Made by a program: the position numbers and the translations under genes. The notes under the pieces were generated by a model. That model was given only the letters and a program-made list of their open reading frames with translations. It had not been told where the DNA came from and searched no databases. From Achromobacter xylosoxidans (GTDB taxonomy: Bacteria > Pseudomonadota > Gammaproteobacteria > Burkholderiales > Burkholderiaceae_B): a stretch of DNA of 64,000 nt. Position 1 is the stretch's first letter. Every line of letters begins with the position of its first letter. Of the stretch, positions 39,207 through 48,058 are shown in pieces. The DNA is taken from NCBI RefSeq assembly GCF_002192695.1, contig NZ_MTLG01000083.1, forward strand, positions 1 through 64,000, read 5' to 3'.

Positions 39207-39471
39207 CAACGCCGGTGTGCGCGCCGTGCCGCCAGAGGGGCTTCTCGTTGTATACTAAGCACGGTGTTTTTATCCAGTAGGCGCCACGGGTCTTCCTCAA
39301 GACTGTGCATGAGGACCATCCGCAAGGGCTCCCCAGCCCAGGGAATTCTTCCCGCAGCGCCCCCCGCCCGGTTGACGGGCGCTCCATCGGTTGATCAGAC
39401 ATTAAAAGCTTGCATTCCCGTAGGGACTTGCTACAATGTTCGACTTTGCCGAATTCAACTTATATAGCAAC
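39207..39471. other. 265-nt region between the FecR-like gene and rpsT
   Basis: No gene is supported. It contains the rpsT promoter near its 3' end and a TATACT hexamer (39251-39256) without a credible -35. A GC-rich dyad around 39357-39381 (GCGCCC and GGGCGC) may terminate the upstream gene. Confidence 0.5.
39410..39437 (+). promoter_or_regulatory. Predicted sigma70 promoter of rpsT
   Basis: TTGCAT (39410-39415) and TACAAT (39432-39437) are separated by 16 nt. The predicted start gives a leader of about 28 nt before the S20 ATG. Confidence 0.75.
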
Positions 39472-39735
39472 ATGGCCAATACCGCCCAAGCCCGCAAGCG
39501 CGCTCGCCAATCCGTTGAGCGCAACAAGCACAATTCCAGCCTGCGCTCGATGCTGCGCACCGCCATCAAGCGCGTTCGCCAATCCATCGCCGCTGGCGAC
39601 AAGGCTGCGGCTGGCGAAGTGTTCCAGAAGGCCTCCAGCGTGATCGATCGCGTGGCCGACAAGAACATCATCCACAAGAACAAGGCCGCTCGCCACAAGA
39701 GCCGCCTGGCTGCCGCCATCAAGGCGCTGGCCTAA
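39472..39735 (+). CDS. rpsT: 30S ribosomal protein S20
   Basis: This 87-residue basic protein binds 16S rRNA in the small subunit. It has the family start [20 protein letters not shown] and the C-terminal helix [19 protein letters not shown]. Codon use is visibly more restricted than in its neighbours (many AAG, CGC, GCC), as expected for a highly expressed gene. rpsT is often next to murJ; here the orphan FecR-like gene lies between them. Confidence 0.97.
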   Translation: MANTAQARKRARQSVERNKHNSSLRSMLRTAIKRVRQSIAAGDKAAAGEVFQKASSVIDRVADKNIIHKNKAARHKSRLAAAIKALA

Positions 39736-39781
39736 GCCATTCTGCCGCCCTGTTCTCAGGGCGTCACGAATACGGCAAATG

Positions 39782-39810
39782 AAAAAGGATGCCCCTGGGC
39801 ATCCTTTTTT
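39782..39810 (+). terminator. Intrinsic terminator of rpsT
   Basis: AAAAAGGATGCCC and GGGCATCCTTTTT form a near-perfect 13-bp stem with a T-run, 46 nt past the stop. The A-tract on the other side could also serve the convergent LysR gene. Confidence 0.92.
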
Positions 39811-39895
39811 GCGTTCCTGGCCGCCGCAGCGGCCTTTGCCCGACGCGCGCCATCCCGCCCAGCCGAGGCCCGAGCACGGCTTTCGCTCGACCCAG

Positions 39896-40804
39896 CTACA
39901 GCTGCGCAGCGATCCGTTCGGCGAAGAAGTCGATGAACACGCGGACCCTGGCGATTTCCGCCGACCTGGGCGGCCATAGCAGCGATACGCTGCCGCGGTT
40001 TTCCGTGTAGTCCTCGAGCACTGGCTGCAACCGCCCTGCCGCCACATCCTCCTTTACCAGGTAGCTGGGCGCCTGCACGATCCCCAATCCGCTGATCGCG
40101 GCGGAAGCCAGGGCTTCGCCATCGTTCAAGACGCCGGAAGGCTTGGGCAGCTTGCCCGGCTGCACGCCCTTGAAGGCCCAGGTTTCCGGCCGTCCCGTGG
40201 TCGGAAAGCGATAGTGGATACAGTGATGATCACTGAGGTCCGCCGGGGTCCGAGGAATGCCGTGGCGCGCCAGGTAGGCAGGCGAGGCGCAAGTCGTGAA
40301 CGAGTGCGGGCCGATGCTGCGGGCCTGCAACCCGGAATCCTCCAGTTCGCCCAGGCGCAGCACGACGTCGTATCCGTCCTCGATCACGTCGACGATCAGG
40401 TCGTCGAGATTGATGTCGACCACGACCTCGGGAAAGCGCGAATGGAAGTCGCTGAGCGCCGGCAACACGATCCTGCGCCCCATCACCGTGGGGACGCTGA
40501 TCTTGAGGCGGCCGCGAGGCGTGTTCTGGAGCAGCTGCAATTCGCGTTCCGCCTCCTGGAGATCCTTCAGGATCTTGCTGACATAACGGTACAAGACCTC
40601 GCCCTCGCCGGTCGGGCCCAGCGAACGGGTGCTGCGATGCAGCAGCCGCACGCCCAATTTCAGCTCCAGCCTTTCGACCGCCTTGCCCGCCGCCGAAGCA
40701 GACAGGCCCAGCTTGCGCCCGGCCGCGGCAAAACTGCCGGATTCGACGGTGGCCGCGAAGGCCACCATCGCACTGAACGATTCGATCGAGAAGGTTCCGG
40801 ACAT
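39896..40804 (-). CDS. LysR-family transcriptional regulator
   Basis: This 302-residue LTTR has an N-terminal winged HTH (SFAAAGRKLGLSASAAGKAVERLE) and a C-terminal effector-binding domain. The sequence HRSTRSLGPTGEG after the HTH places it in the large CrgA/DsdC-like group that often controls a divergent gene. It is divergent from the GMC oxidoreductase operon across 173 nt and probably regulates that operon; the inducer is unknown. Confidence 0.9.
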   Translation of the reverse strand: MSGTFSIESFSAMVAFAATVESGSFAAAGRKLGLSASAAGKAVERLELKLGVRLLHRSTRSLGPTGEGEVLYRYVSKILKDLQEAERELQLLQNTPRGRLKISVPTVMGRRIVLPALSDFHSRFPEVVVDINLDDLIVDVIEDGYDVVLRLGELEDSGLQARSIGPHSFTTCASPAYLARHGIPRTPADLSDHHCIHYRFPTTGRPETWAFKGVQPGKLPKPSGVLNDGEALASAAISGLGIVQAPSYLVKEDVAAGRLQPVLEDYTENRGSVSLLWPPRSAEIARVRVFIDFFAERIAAQL

Positions 40805-40977
40805 ATGCTCGCGAGTCTAGAGACCGCCGCCCGTCTTCTGTTGGCGGCAGTACCGATGAATGATGCACCCCAGTGGGTGATTTGCTGACCGGCCGCGACA
40901 GCCTGAATCCGATCAGTGTCCGATGCGATTGGACCTCCCATCCTGACACAAGCTCGAAATTTTCAGCCGGGAACGCT
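40805..40977. promoter_or_regulatory. Divergent LysR/GMC promoter region
   Basis: This 173-nt region contains the inverted repeat CACCC-CAGT-GGGTG (40866-40879), a plausible LTTR half-site pair about 65 nt from the LysR start and 100 nt from the GMC start. No strong sigma70 promoter is visible. Confidence 0.4.
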
Positions 40978-42549
40978 ATGAATACAGGACTGCGCCACCC
41001 CAAGGGGTCGGAAAATTCAGAATTTGAGAACGCCGCCTTCGACATCATCGTGGCGGGAGGCGGTTCCGCGGGCGCCGTGCTGGCCAGCCGCCTGAGCGAA
41101 GACGCGGGCCGCCGCGTGCTGCTGGTCGAGGCCGGCCCAGCCTATCCGCCGCACGCCTATCCGGACGCCGTCCGCGCCCAGCACATCATCGGCGGCGACG
41201 CCAGGCACGACTGGGGATACGCCTCCCTGCCGGGCTGGAGCGGAAAATCCTTCCCCGTCCCGCGCGGCAAGGTGCTGGGCGGTTCCTCGGCCGTGAATGC
41301 CGGCGTCTGGATGCGGGCGCCCGCCGCCGACTTCGAACGCTGGACCCAGGCCGGCCTGCCGCATTGGTCCATCGTCGACGTGCTGCCATTCTTCCGCGGC
41401 AGCGAATGGACCGCCTCGGGCGCGGACCAATGCCATGGCCGAGCAGGCCCCGAGCCCGTGCACCAGTTGCAGGACGACGAGATTTCCGACATGCAGCGCG
41501 CCTTCCTGGTGTCGGCCCAGATGGCGGGCCATCCCAGGGTGCAGGACTTCAACGGCGACTCCCCATTCGGCGTCGGCCCCTACCCCATGAACAACCGCAT
41601 GGGCCAGCGGCTGAACACAGGCATGACCTATCTTTCAGACGCCGTAAGGGCCCGCCCCAACCTGACGATCCTCAGCGAAACGCTGGCGGACCGCGTCGAG
41701 ATCAAGGACGGCCGGGCGCAAGCCCTGATCCTGGCCGACGGCCAGCGGATCGCCGCTGGCGAGATCGTGCTGTCGGCCGGCGCCTACGGGTCGGCGGCCA
41801 TCCTGCTGCGCTCGGGCATCGGTCCCGCCGCCGACCTCCAGGCGCTGGGCATTCCGGTTGCGGCCGATCTACCGGTCGGGCGGCGCCTGCAGGAACACCC
41901 CTTCTACTTCACGATCTGGGCAGCCCACCCCGAACGCCTGGGGCTACCCATTCCGCCAGTCGGCGCGATTCTTTGGACGCAGTCGTCCAAAGCCGGCCCC
42001 GGCGACGGCGATCTGCACGTCAGCGCCGTGCACTACGGCGACCCCGCCGACTCGCCCACGGGCGCGATCTTCATGCTGGCCCTGGCGCTGACCCGACCCA
42101 GCTCCATCGGCACGCTCAAGCTGCGGGACCGTGATCCGCGTACCGCTCCGCTCATCGACCTCAACATCCTGGGGACGGCGCGCGACCGGGAGCTGATGGT
42201 CGAGGGCATCCAATTGATCCGCCGGATCGCGAGCCAGGGCCCGCTATCCGAAATCATCGCGCAGGAACTCGTGCCCGGCCCGGCCGCCGCGGACGCCACG
42301 GCGCTGGAAGCGGCGCTGCCCAAAGCGCTAGACATCTATCATCACCCCGCTTCGACCGCGCCCATGGGCGGCGATAGGGACCCCGACGCCGTGACGGACT
42401 ACCAGGGGCGCGTGCGCGGCATCGCCGCGCTGCGGGTCGCGGACGCATCCAGCTTCCCGGATGTCCCCTCGGTCGCCACCAACCCCACGGTGGTCATGCT
42501 GGCCGAGCGCGTCAGCCACTGGATCAGGACCACGGAGGCCAAACCGTGA
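40978..42549 (+). CDS. GMC-family FAD-dependent alcohol oxidoreductase
   Basis: This 523-residue flavoprotein is of the choline dehydrogenase / alcohol oxidase superfamily. It has the FAD-binding FDIIVAGGGSAGAVLASRL near residue 20, the GMC signature GKVLGGSSAVNAGVWMR, and the C-terminal catalytic pair in HHPASTAPMG (His) and ATNPTVVM (Asn). It probably oxidises a primary alcohol to an aldehyde for the next gene's product. Re-oxidation by O2 would make H2O2, consistent with the catalase-like gene in the operon. The ATG at 40978 was chosen; a frame extension upstream lacks similarity. The alcohol is unknown. Confidence 0.9.
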   Translation: MNTGLRHPKGSENSEFENAAFDIIVAGGGSAGAVLASRLSEDAGRRVLLVEAGPAYPPHAYPDAVRAQHIIGGDARHDWGYASLPGWSGKSFPVPRGKVLGGSSAVNAGVWMRAPAADFERWTQAGLPHWSIVDVLPFFRGSEWTASGADQCHGRAGPEPVHQLQDDEISDMQRAFLVSAQMAGHPRVQDFNGDSPFGVGPYPMNNRMGQRLNTGMTYLSDAVRARPNLTILSETLADRVEIKDGRAQALILADGQRIAAGEIVLSAGAYGSAAILLRSGIGPAADLQALGIPVAADLPVGRRLQEHPFYFTIWAAHPERLGLPIPPVGAILWTQSSKAGPGDGDLHVSAVHYGDPADSPTGAIFMLALALTRPSSIGTLKLRDRDPRTAPLIDLNILGTARDRELMVEGIQLIRRIASQGPLSEIIAQELVPGPAAADATALEAALPKALDIYHHPASTAPMGGDRDPDAVTDYQGRVRGIAALRVADASSFPDVPSVATNPTVVMLAERVSHWIRTTEAKP

Positions 42550-44018
42550 ACACCGCCGCGAACAACACCAGGCCGCGCAAGGCATACAACTGGATCGGCG
42601 GCGTCCAGCGCTCCGAAGGCCCCATGAGCGAGTCCATCGATCCCGCCACCTACAACGTCATCGGCCACTATCCCGACAACGGCCTGCTGGCCGCCAGATC
42701 CGCCGTCGCCGCCGCTGCGCAAGCTTTCCATGCGACTCCCTGGGCACACGACCACGAGCTGCGCGCCCGCGTGCTGGAGCAGCTTGCGCAGGCCTTCGAA
42801 CGCAACCGCGACCGGCTGCTGGACATCCTCTCGCTCGAAAACGGCAAGATCAAGAGCGAAGCCGGCTTCGAACTCGACATGATTCCAGGCAAGCTGCGCT
42901 ACGCGGCCGCCGCCGCCCTGCTGGATAGCGGCCGGGCGCTCACGCCCAGGCCCGGCAGCGTCTCCATGGTCCTACGCAAACCCATGGGCGTGGCGGCCGT
43001 GATCGCGCCCTGGAATTCTCCGGCCGTGCTGACGATACGGTCGCTGGCGCCGGCCCTGGCAGCGGGCTGCACCGCCGTCGTCAAGCTGCCGGGCCAGGTG
43101 GCGCAGACCGCCAGCTTCATGGCCGAAATCATGGCCGAAGCGCAGGATCTCCCGGATGGCGTCATCAACCTGTTCTTCGAAAGCGGGTCCGACGGCTCCG
43201 CTTATCTCGTGGACTCGCCCGAGGTCCCTGTCGTCAGCTTTACCGGATCCACCCGCACGGGTCGCGCGATTGGCAGCGCCGGCGCCAAGCGCCTGAAACG
43301 CTTCGGCATGGAACTGGGCGGCAAGACGCCGATGATCCTCTTCGACGACGCGGACGTGGAGGCCGCGCTACCGGTACTGGAGAAAGCGCTCACGGTGTTC
43401 AGCGGGCAGTTCTGCATGACCGGATCCCGAGTGCTGGCGCACAACGGCATCTACGCGGCGGTCCGCGAAGGACTCGCCAGCCGGCTGCGCAGGGTCAAGG
43501 TCGGCCCGGCAGCAGATCCGGACAGCGACATGGGGCCCTTGATCGACCGCGCCAACGTCGAACGCGTGGACCAGGCCGTCGATGCGGCGATCGCCGCCGG
43601 CGCCGGCGTCGTCGAGCGCGGCGGCCCGATAAACACTGGCCCCCTGGCCCGCGGCGCCTTCTATCGCCCCACGCTGCTGGAAGTTTCCGACAACCGTTTG
43701 GCCATCGTGCAGCAAGAGACCTTCGGCCCGGTGCTGACGATCCAGCGCTTCAATGACGAGGCCGAGGCGGTCCGGCTGGCCAACGACAACGAATATGGTC
43801 TTGCCGCCAGCGTCTGGACCCGCGATGTGGACCGGGCGCTGCGGGTCGCGCAAGCGATCGACGCCGGCTCGGTCTGGATCAACGACTGGGCCAAGGTCTA
43901 TGACGGCACCGAGGAAGGCGGCTTCAAGCAGTCCGGACTCGGACGCCTGAACGGCCTCGCCGCACTGGAGGACTTCATCGAATACAAGCACATCGCGCTC
44001 AAGCCTGGCCTCGGGTAG
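42546..44018 (+). CDS. Aldehyde dehydrogenase
   Basis: This 490-residue NAD(P)-dependent ALDH has APWNSPAVL (oxyanion Asn), the general-base Glu256 in GMELGGKTP and the nucleophile Cys290 in SGQFCMTGSR, 34 residues apart as in the family. It starts with GTG overlapping the GMC stop (GTGA), so translation is coupled. Together the two enzymes would take an alcohol to a carboxylic acid. Substrate unknown. Confidence 0.93.
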   Translation: MNTAANNTRPRKAYNWIGGVQRSEGPMSESIDPATYNVIGHYPDNGLLAARSAVAAAAQAFHATPWAHDHELRARVLEQLAQAFERNRDRLLDILSLENGKIKSEAGFELDMIPGKLRYAAAAALLDSGRALTPRPGSVSMVLRKPMGVAAVIAPWNSPAVLTIRSLAPALAAGCTAVVKLPGQVAQTASFMAEIMAEAQDLPDGVINLFFESGSDGSAYLVDSPEVPVVSFTGSTRTGRAIGSAGAKRLKRFGMELGGKTPMILFDDADVEAALPVLEKALTVFSGQFCMTGSRVLAHNGIYAAVREGLASRLRRVKVGPAADPDSDMGPLIDRANVERVDQAVDAAIAAGAGVVERGGPINTGPLARGAFYRPTLLEVSDNRLAIVQQETFGPVLTIQRFNDEAEAVRLANDNEYGLAASVWTRDVDRALRVAQAIDAGSVWINDWAKVYDGTEEGGFKQSGLGRLNGLAALEDFIEYKHIALKPGLG

Positions 44019-44060
44019 CGCCGACGAGCCAGAACATCCATTAGAAAAAAGGAGACTTCC

Positions 44061-44960
44061 ATGCCGGATTCCATCGCCGCAAAGCTGATCGACGCGCTCC
44101 ATGCGGGCGCGGATGTCCCGCCAGGCTGCCGCGTCAACCACGCGCGCGGACTACTTGTGGAAGGCAGGCTCCTCGGCGTGCCCCAGGCAGCGCAATTTTG
44201 CGCTTCGTCCATGTTCAACGACGCGGAGCAGCCGCTCCTCGCCCGATTCTCAGACTCCGGCCCCGACCCGCGGATTCGCCAGGACAGTCCGCAAGCCGAA
44301 CCGCGCGGCCTGGCCGTGCGCATCGGACAGGATTCCCAGTTGGTGCTCGTCGGCCACTCGATCGACGGTTTCCCCGCGCAAGACCCGCAGACGTTTCTTG
44401 CCTTCATACAGGCCTTGAACGCGCAGCGCACGGCCCCCGAAGCGCTGCAAGCCCACCTGGCGGCCAATGCGTCGGCGCAACGCTTCGGCCAACTGCAACA
44501 AGACACCCTGCCCACGGGCTACGCCTCGCGCAGCTATCACATGCTTCATTCCTACCGCCTGACTGCCGCGGATGGCCGGACGCGAACCGGCAGGCTGACG
44601 ATCCGGGGCAGGAACGCCGACGGTGCGCACAAGGCCCTGACCGGTCGGAACTGTATGGACGAGGCCTTGCGCCACGCCATGGCGGCGGGCCCGGTGGCGC
44701 TGGAACTGGCGTTCACTCCGGCGCCGGAACAAGGCGCGACGGACGACCCGTCCACGGCCTGGACCGGACACGGTGGCTCGATGCTCCTGGGATACCTGAT
44801 GCTGGAACGCATTGCGCCAGATCAGGACGCGCAACGCGCCCTGGTGTTCGACCCTTCCATCCTGCCTGCCGGCATCGAGTTCGCGGGCGACCCGCTACTG
44901 AAGGCGCGCTTGCGCGCCTACCGGCTGGCGGCCGAGCGGCGACTGCGCGGCATTTCCTGA
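44061..44960 (+). CDS. Catalase-like heme peroxidase (short form)
   Basis: This 299-residue protein is a minimal catalase-fold protein, much shorter than true clade 1-3 catalases (about 480 aa or more). The distal His27 lies in NHARGLLVEG, RGLAVRI is conserved, and the proximal heme ligand Tyr287 is in the RxxxY arrangement (Arg283) at the C-terminus. No signal peptide, so cytoplasmic. Such short forms usually act as organic peroxidases with weak catalase activity. Strong GGAG precedes the ATG. Being third in the GMC-ALDH operon suggests it removes peroxide formed by the GMC enzyme. The end overlaps the convergent lysR by 43 nt. Confidence 0.85.
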   Translation: MPDSIAAKLIDALHAGADVPPGCRVNHARGLLVEGRLLGVPQAAQFCASSMFNDAEQPLLARFSDSGPDPRIRQDSPQAEPRGLAVRIGQDSQLVLVGHSIDGFPAQDPQTFLAFIQALNAQRTAPEALQAHLAANASAQRFGQLQQDTLPTGYASRSYHMLHSYRLTAADGRTRTGRLTIRGRNADGAHKALTGRNCMDEALRHAMAAGPVALELAFTPAPEQGATDDPSTAWTGHGGSMLLGYLMLERIAPDQDAQRALVFDPSILPAGIEFAGDPLLKARLRAYRLAAERRLRGIS

Positions 44961-45883
44961 TCCAGGCCCGATGCCAGGCGGCTCCGGGCTGCCTCCGCCG
45001 CCTCGCGCAATGACGCCATCAACCCGTCCACCAGCGGATTGCCCGGCCGATGCTCGGGAAACACCACGCTGACCCGAAACGGAAACGAGCGCGCCAAGGG
45101 ACGGATATGCAGCCCCCGGCCGACAAAATCCAGCGCCGTCAGCGGATTCACGATGGCCAGGCCCAGGCCCTGGCGCACGAAGGTGCACACCGACACGGCG
45201 GTCGTCGTCTCGACGATGGACCGCCGCAGCACCCCGGCTTCGGCGAAGGCTTCGTCGATCTGGATGCGATAGGGATCGCTGGAAGACAGGCTGACGAACG
45301 CATGCCCCTCGAAATCCGCCAGTTCCATGCGCCGTTTGCCCAAGAGCGCGTGGCCATCGGGCAGCACGCATACCTCGTCCACCTGCAGCAGCAGCTCCAC
45401 GCGCGTGCCGGCCGGCGCCGCGTCGTGTTCGGTCAGGCCCAGGTCGTAGCGCTGGGCGCTCAGCCATTCCTCCAGGAAGGGGGACTCCTGCGTTTCCACC
45501 GCCAGGCTCACGCCGGGATGGCGCTCATGGAAGCGCCGGAACGCGTCCGGCAGGATGGAATGGGAAAAGACCGGCAAGGCAATCACCGACAGCTGCCCGC
45601 CCTTGTAGGCCCGCAGGCGCGCGGCGGCCGAGGCCACCCGCTCCAGGCCGGCATAGGACTGGCGGACCTCGTCGAACAGCGCCAGGCCCGGCATGGTGGG
45701 CCGCAGCCGCCCCGCCACCCGGTCGAACAGCGTGAAGCCTATGCCCTGCTCCATGCGCGCCAGCTCGCGGCTGACAGTCGGCTGGGACGAGCCCAGCAGC
45801 TCGGCCGCCTTGGTCACGCTGCCGGCGATCATGACGGCGCGGAAGACTTCGATCTGGCGGTGTGTCAGCATGGCCTGACCCAT
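44918..45883 (-). CDS. lysR: LysR, activator of lysA
   Basis: This ~321-residue LTTR is recognisably the LysR that activates lysA in response to diaminopimelate in E. coli. It has SQPTVSRELARMEQGIGF in the HTH, LPVFSHSILP, ESPFLEEWLSAQRYDLGLTE and VNPLTALDFV, all close to the enterobacterial protein. It is divergent from lysA across about 104 nt. ATG 45883 gives a family-like start; ATG 45871 is an equally possible start, and neither has a clear Shine-Dalgarno. Confidence 0.92.
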   Translation of the reverse strand: MGQAMLTHRQIEVFRAVMIAGSVTKAAELLGSSQPTVSRELARMEQGIGFTLFDRVAGRLRPTMPGLALFDEVRQSYAGLERVASAAARLRAYKGGQLSVIALPVFSHSILPDAFRRFHERHPGVSLAVETQESPFLEEWLSAQRYDLGLTEHDAAPAGTRVELLLQVDEVCVLPDGHALLGKRRMELADFEGHAFVSLSSSDPYRIQIDEAFAEAGVLRRSIVETTTAVSVCTFVRQGLGLAIVNPLTALDFVGRGLHIRPLARSFPFRVSVVFPEHRPGNPLVDGLMASLREAAEAARSRLASGLDQEMPRSRRSAASR

Positions 45884-45907
45884 ATCAGGAATGAATCGAT
45901 AAAGGAA

Positions 45908-45920
45908 ATATAAGCATTTT
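45908..45920. promoter_or_regulatory. Candidate LysR box (T-N11-A) between lysR and lysA
   Basis: TATAAGCATTTTA fits the T-N11-A LTTR consensus. It lies in the AT-rich core of the lysR-lysA intergenic region, 25 nt from lysR and 68 nt from lysA. Function is inferred from position. Confidence 0.45.
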
Positions 45921-45987
45921 ACTGGATGACCGAAGCCGGGCATCATGCCGCCTTGTTTTCACTTCCATCCACAAGGTTTCGCCCGCC

Positions 45988-47223
45988 ATGGCCTTCGATC
46001 CGCGCCAACTCACCCAACTCGCCGCCGAACACGGCACGCCGCTCTGGGTGTACGACGCCGCCGTCATCCGTGAACGCATCGCGCAACTGCGCCGCTTCGA
46101 CACCATCCGCTATGCGCAGAAGGCCTGCTCCAACCTGCACATCCTGCGCCTGATGCGCGCCGAGGGCGCCGTGGTGGATGCGGTCTCGCTGGGCGAGATC
46201 GAACGCAGCCTGGCCGCCGGCTTCCAGCCCCAGGGCGAACCGGAAGGCATCGTCTTCACCGCGGACCTGATCGACCACGCCACGCTGGCCGCCGTGCTCA
46301 AGCACGGCATCACGGTCAACGCGGGCTCGCTGGACATGCTGGCGCGCGTCGGCCAGGCCTCGCCCGGCCATCGCGTCTGGCTGCGCATCAACCCGGGCTT
46401 CGGCCACGGCCATAGCAACAAGACCAATACCGGCGGCCCGCAGAGCAAGCACGGCATCTGGATCGGCGACGTGGCGGCAGCCATGGCCATCGTGCGCCGC
46501 CACGGCCTGAAACTGGTCGGAATCCACATGCATATCGGCTCGGGCGTGGACTACGCCCACCTGTCCAGCGTGTGCGACGCCATGGTCGACGTGGTGGCCT
46601 CGCTGGACCACGACATCGAAGCCATTTCCGCGGGCGGCGGCCTGTCCATTCCCTACCGCGAAGGCGACGCCCGCATCGACTGCGACCACTACTTCGAACA
46701 ATGGGACGCGGCGCGCCGGCGCATCGCCGAGCGCCTGGGCCACGAGATCCGCCTGGAAATCGAACCGGGCCGCTTCCTGGTCGCCGAGGCCGGCGCGCTG
46801 GTGTCTGAAGTGCATGCCATCAACCGCCGCCCGGAACGCGACTTCGCGCTGGTCGACGCCGGTTTCAACGACCTGATGCGTCCGGCCATGTACGGCAGCT
46901 ACCACCAGATCTCGGTGCACGCGCCCGACGGCAGCCGGCCGCAAGGCACGGCCGAAACGCGCATTGCCGTGGCCGGCCCGCTGTGCGAATCGGGCGACGT
47001 GTTCACCCAGGATGCCGGCGGCGTCGTGTCGGACCAGTTGCTGCCGCAGCCGCGCATCGGCGATTTCCTGGTATTCCACGACGCGGGCGCCTATGGCTCG
47101 TCGATGTCCTCGAACTACAACAGCCGCCCGCTGGCGCCGGAAGTGCTGCTGGACCAGGGCAAGGCCCGCCTGATCCGCCGCCGCCAGACGGTCAGCGAGC
47201 TGCTGGCGCTGGAAGACGCCTGA
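45988..47223 (+). CDS. lysA: Diaminopimelate decarboxylase
   Basis: This 411-residue PLP enzyme decarboxylates meso-diaminopimelate to lysine. PLP-binding Lys45 is in RYAQKACSN. Other conserved segments are HMHIGSGVDYAHL, SAGGGLSIPY, LEIEPGRFLV, GFNDLMRPAMYGSYH and the active-site Cys333 in CESGDVF. It is much closer to the E. coli LysA subtype with a partner LysR than to the cyaY-linked LysA common in beta-proteobacteria. A second lysA elsewhere in the genome is therefore likely. It ends 6 nt before the convergent garL stop. Confidence 0.95.
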   Translation: MAFDPRQLTQLAAEHGTPLWVYDAAVIRERIAQLRRFDTIRYAQKACSNLHILRLMRAEGAVVDAVSLGEIERSLAAGFQPQGEPEGIVFTADLIDHATLAAVLKHGITVNAGSLDMLARVGQASPGHRVWLRINPGFGHGHSNKTNTGGPQSKHGIWIGDVAAAMAIVRRHGLKLVGIHMHIGSGVDYAHLSSVCDAMVDVVASLDHDIEAISAGGGLSIPYREGDARIDCDHYFEQWDAARRRIAERLGHEIRLEIEPGRFLVAEAGALVSEVHAINRRPERDFALVDAGFNDLMRPAMYGSYHQISVHAPDGSRPQGTAETRIAVAGPLCESGDVFTQDAGGVVSDQLLPQPRIGDFLVFHDAGAYGSSMSSNYNSRPLAPEVLLDQGKARLIRRRQTVSELLALEDA

Positions 47224-47229
47224 GCATCA

Positions 47230-47997
47230 TCAGGTCGGAAACGCCTCGCGCAAGGCAAAGGTCGCCTGCTTGAACACGCCCAGGTCGGTGCCCACCGCCA
47301 CGAAGTGCATGCCCATGTCCAGATAGCGCCGCGCGTCCGCATGCACGGGCGCCAGGATGCCCACGGCCTTGCCCTGGGCCGACACCCGCTGGTACAGGTG
47401 GCGGATGGCCTCCTGGACTTCGGGATGGCCCGGGTTGCCGATATGGCCCAGCGCCGCGGCCAGGTCGGACGGCCCGATGAACACGCCGTCCACCCCTTCC
47501 ACGGAGGCGATCTCGTCCACCGCGTCTATGCCGGGGCGGCTTTCTATCTGCAGCAGCACGCAGATGTTGTCGTTGATGGTGTGCAGGTAGTCCGGCACCG
47601 TGCCGTAGCGGTTGCTGCGCTGCGCGCCCGCCACGCCGCGCATGCCTTGCGGCGGATACCGCGTGGCGGCCACGGCCCGGCGCGCGTCCTCTTCGGATTC
47701 GATGAACGGAATCAGCAGGTTGTAGAAGCCGATATCCAGCAGCCGCTTGATCTCCACCGGATCATTCCACGACGGCCGGCCCACGGCGGCGCTGGCGCTG
47801 CCCTGCAGGGCCTGCAGCTGCTGCAGGAACATCGGCACCTCGTTGGGCGAGTGCTCGCCGTCCAGCAGCAGCCAGTCGAAATTGGCCAGCCCCACGAGCT
47901 CGGCCGTGATGTGGCTGGACATGCACATCCAGAATCCGATGAGCCGTTCGCGTGCCAGGATGCGTTGCCGGAAACGGTTGGGTAGGGGTGAGTTCAT
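47230..47997 (-). CDS. garL: GarL-type 2-keto-3-deoxy acid aldolase (HpcH/HpaI family)
   Basis: This 255-residue class II aldolase closely resembles E. coli 2-dehydro-3-deoxyglucarate aldolase, which gives pyruvate and tartronate semialdehyde. Visible landmarks are FDWLLLDGEHSPNE (catalytic His), VGRPSWND (Arg), NLLIPFIESEEDA, LLQIESRPGID and FIGPSDLAAALGH (metal Glu/Asp). ATG 47997 gives the 256-codon family length; an upstream extension is rejected. It is the last gene of the six-gene minus-strand sugar-acid operon. Its true substrate could differ from glucarate-derived acids. Confidence 0.88.
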   Translation of the reverse strand: MNSPLPNRFRQRILARERLIGFWMCMSSHITAELVGLANFDWLLLDGEHSPNEVPMFLQQLQALQGSASAAVGRPSWNDPVEIKRLLDIGFYNLLIPFIESEEDARRAVAATRYPPQGMRGVAGAQRSNRYGTVPDYLHTINDNICVLLQIESRPGIDAVDEIASVEGVDGVFIGPSDLAAALGHIGNPGHPEVQEAIRHLYQRVSAQGKAVGILAPVHADARRYLDMGMHFVAVGTDLGVFKQATFALREAFPT

Positions 47998-48058
47998 TGC
48001 CGTCTTCACTTCATAGAGAAAAATCATGTTCGGCCGGGCCTCAGGCCCGGCCCTGCAT

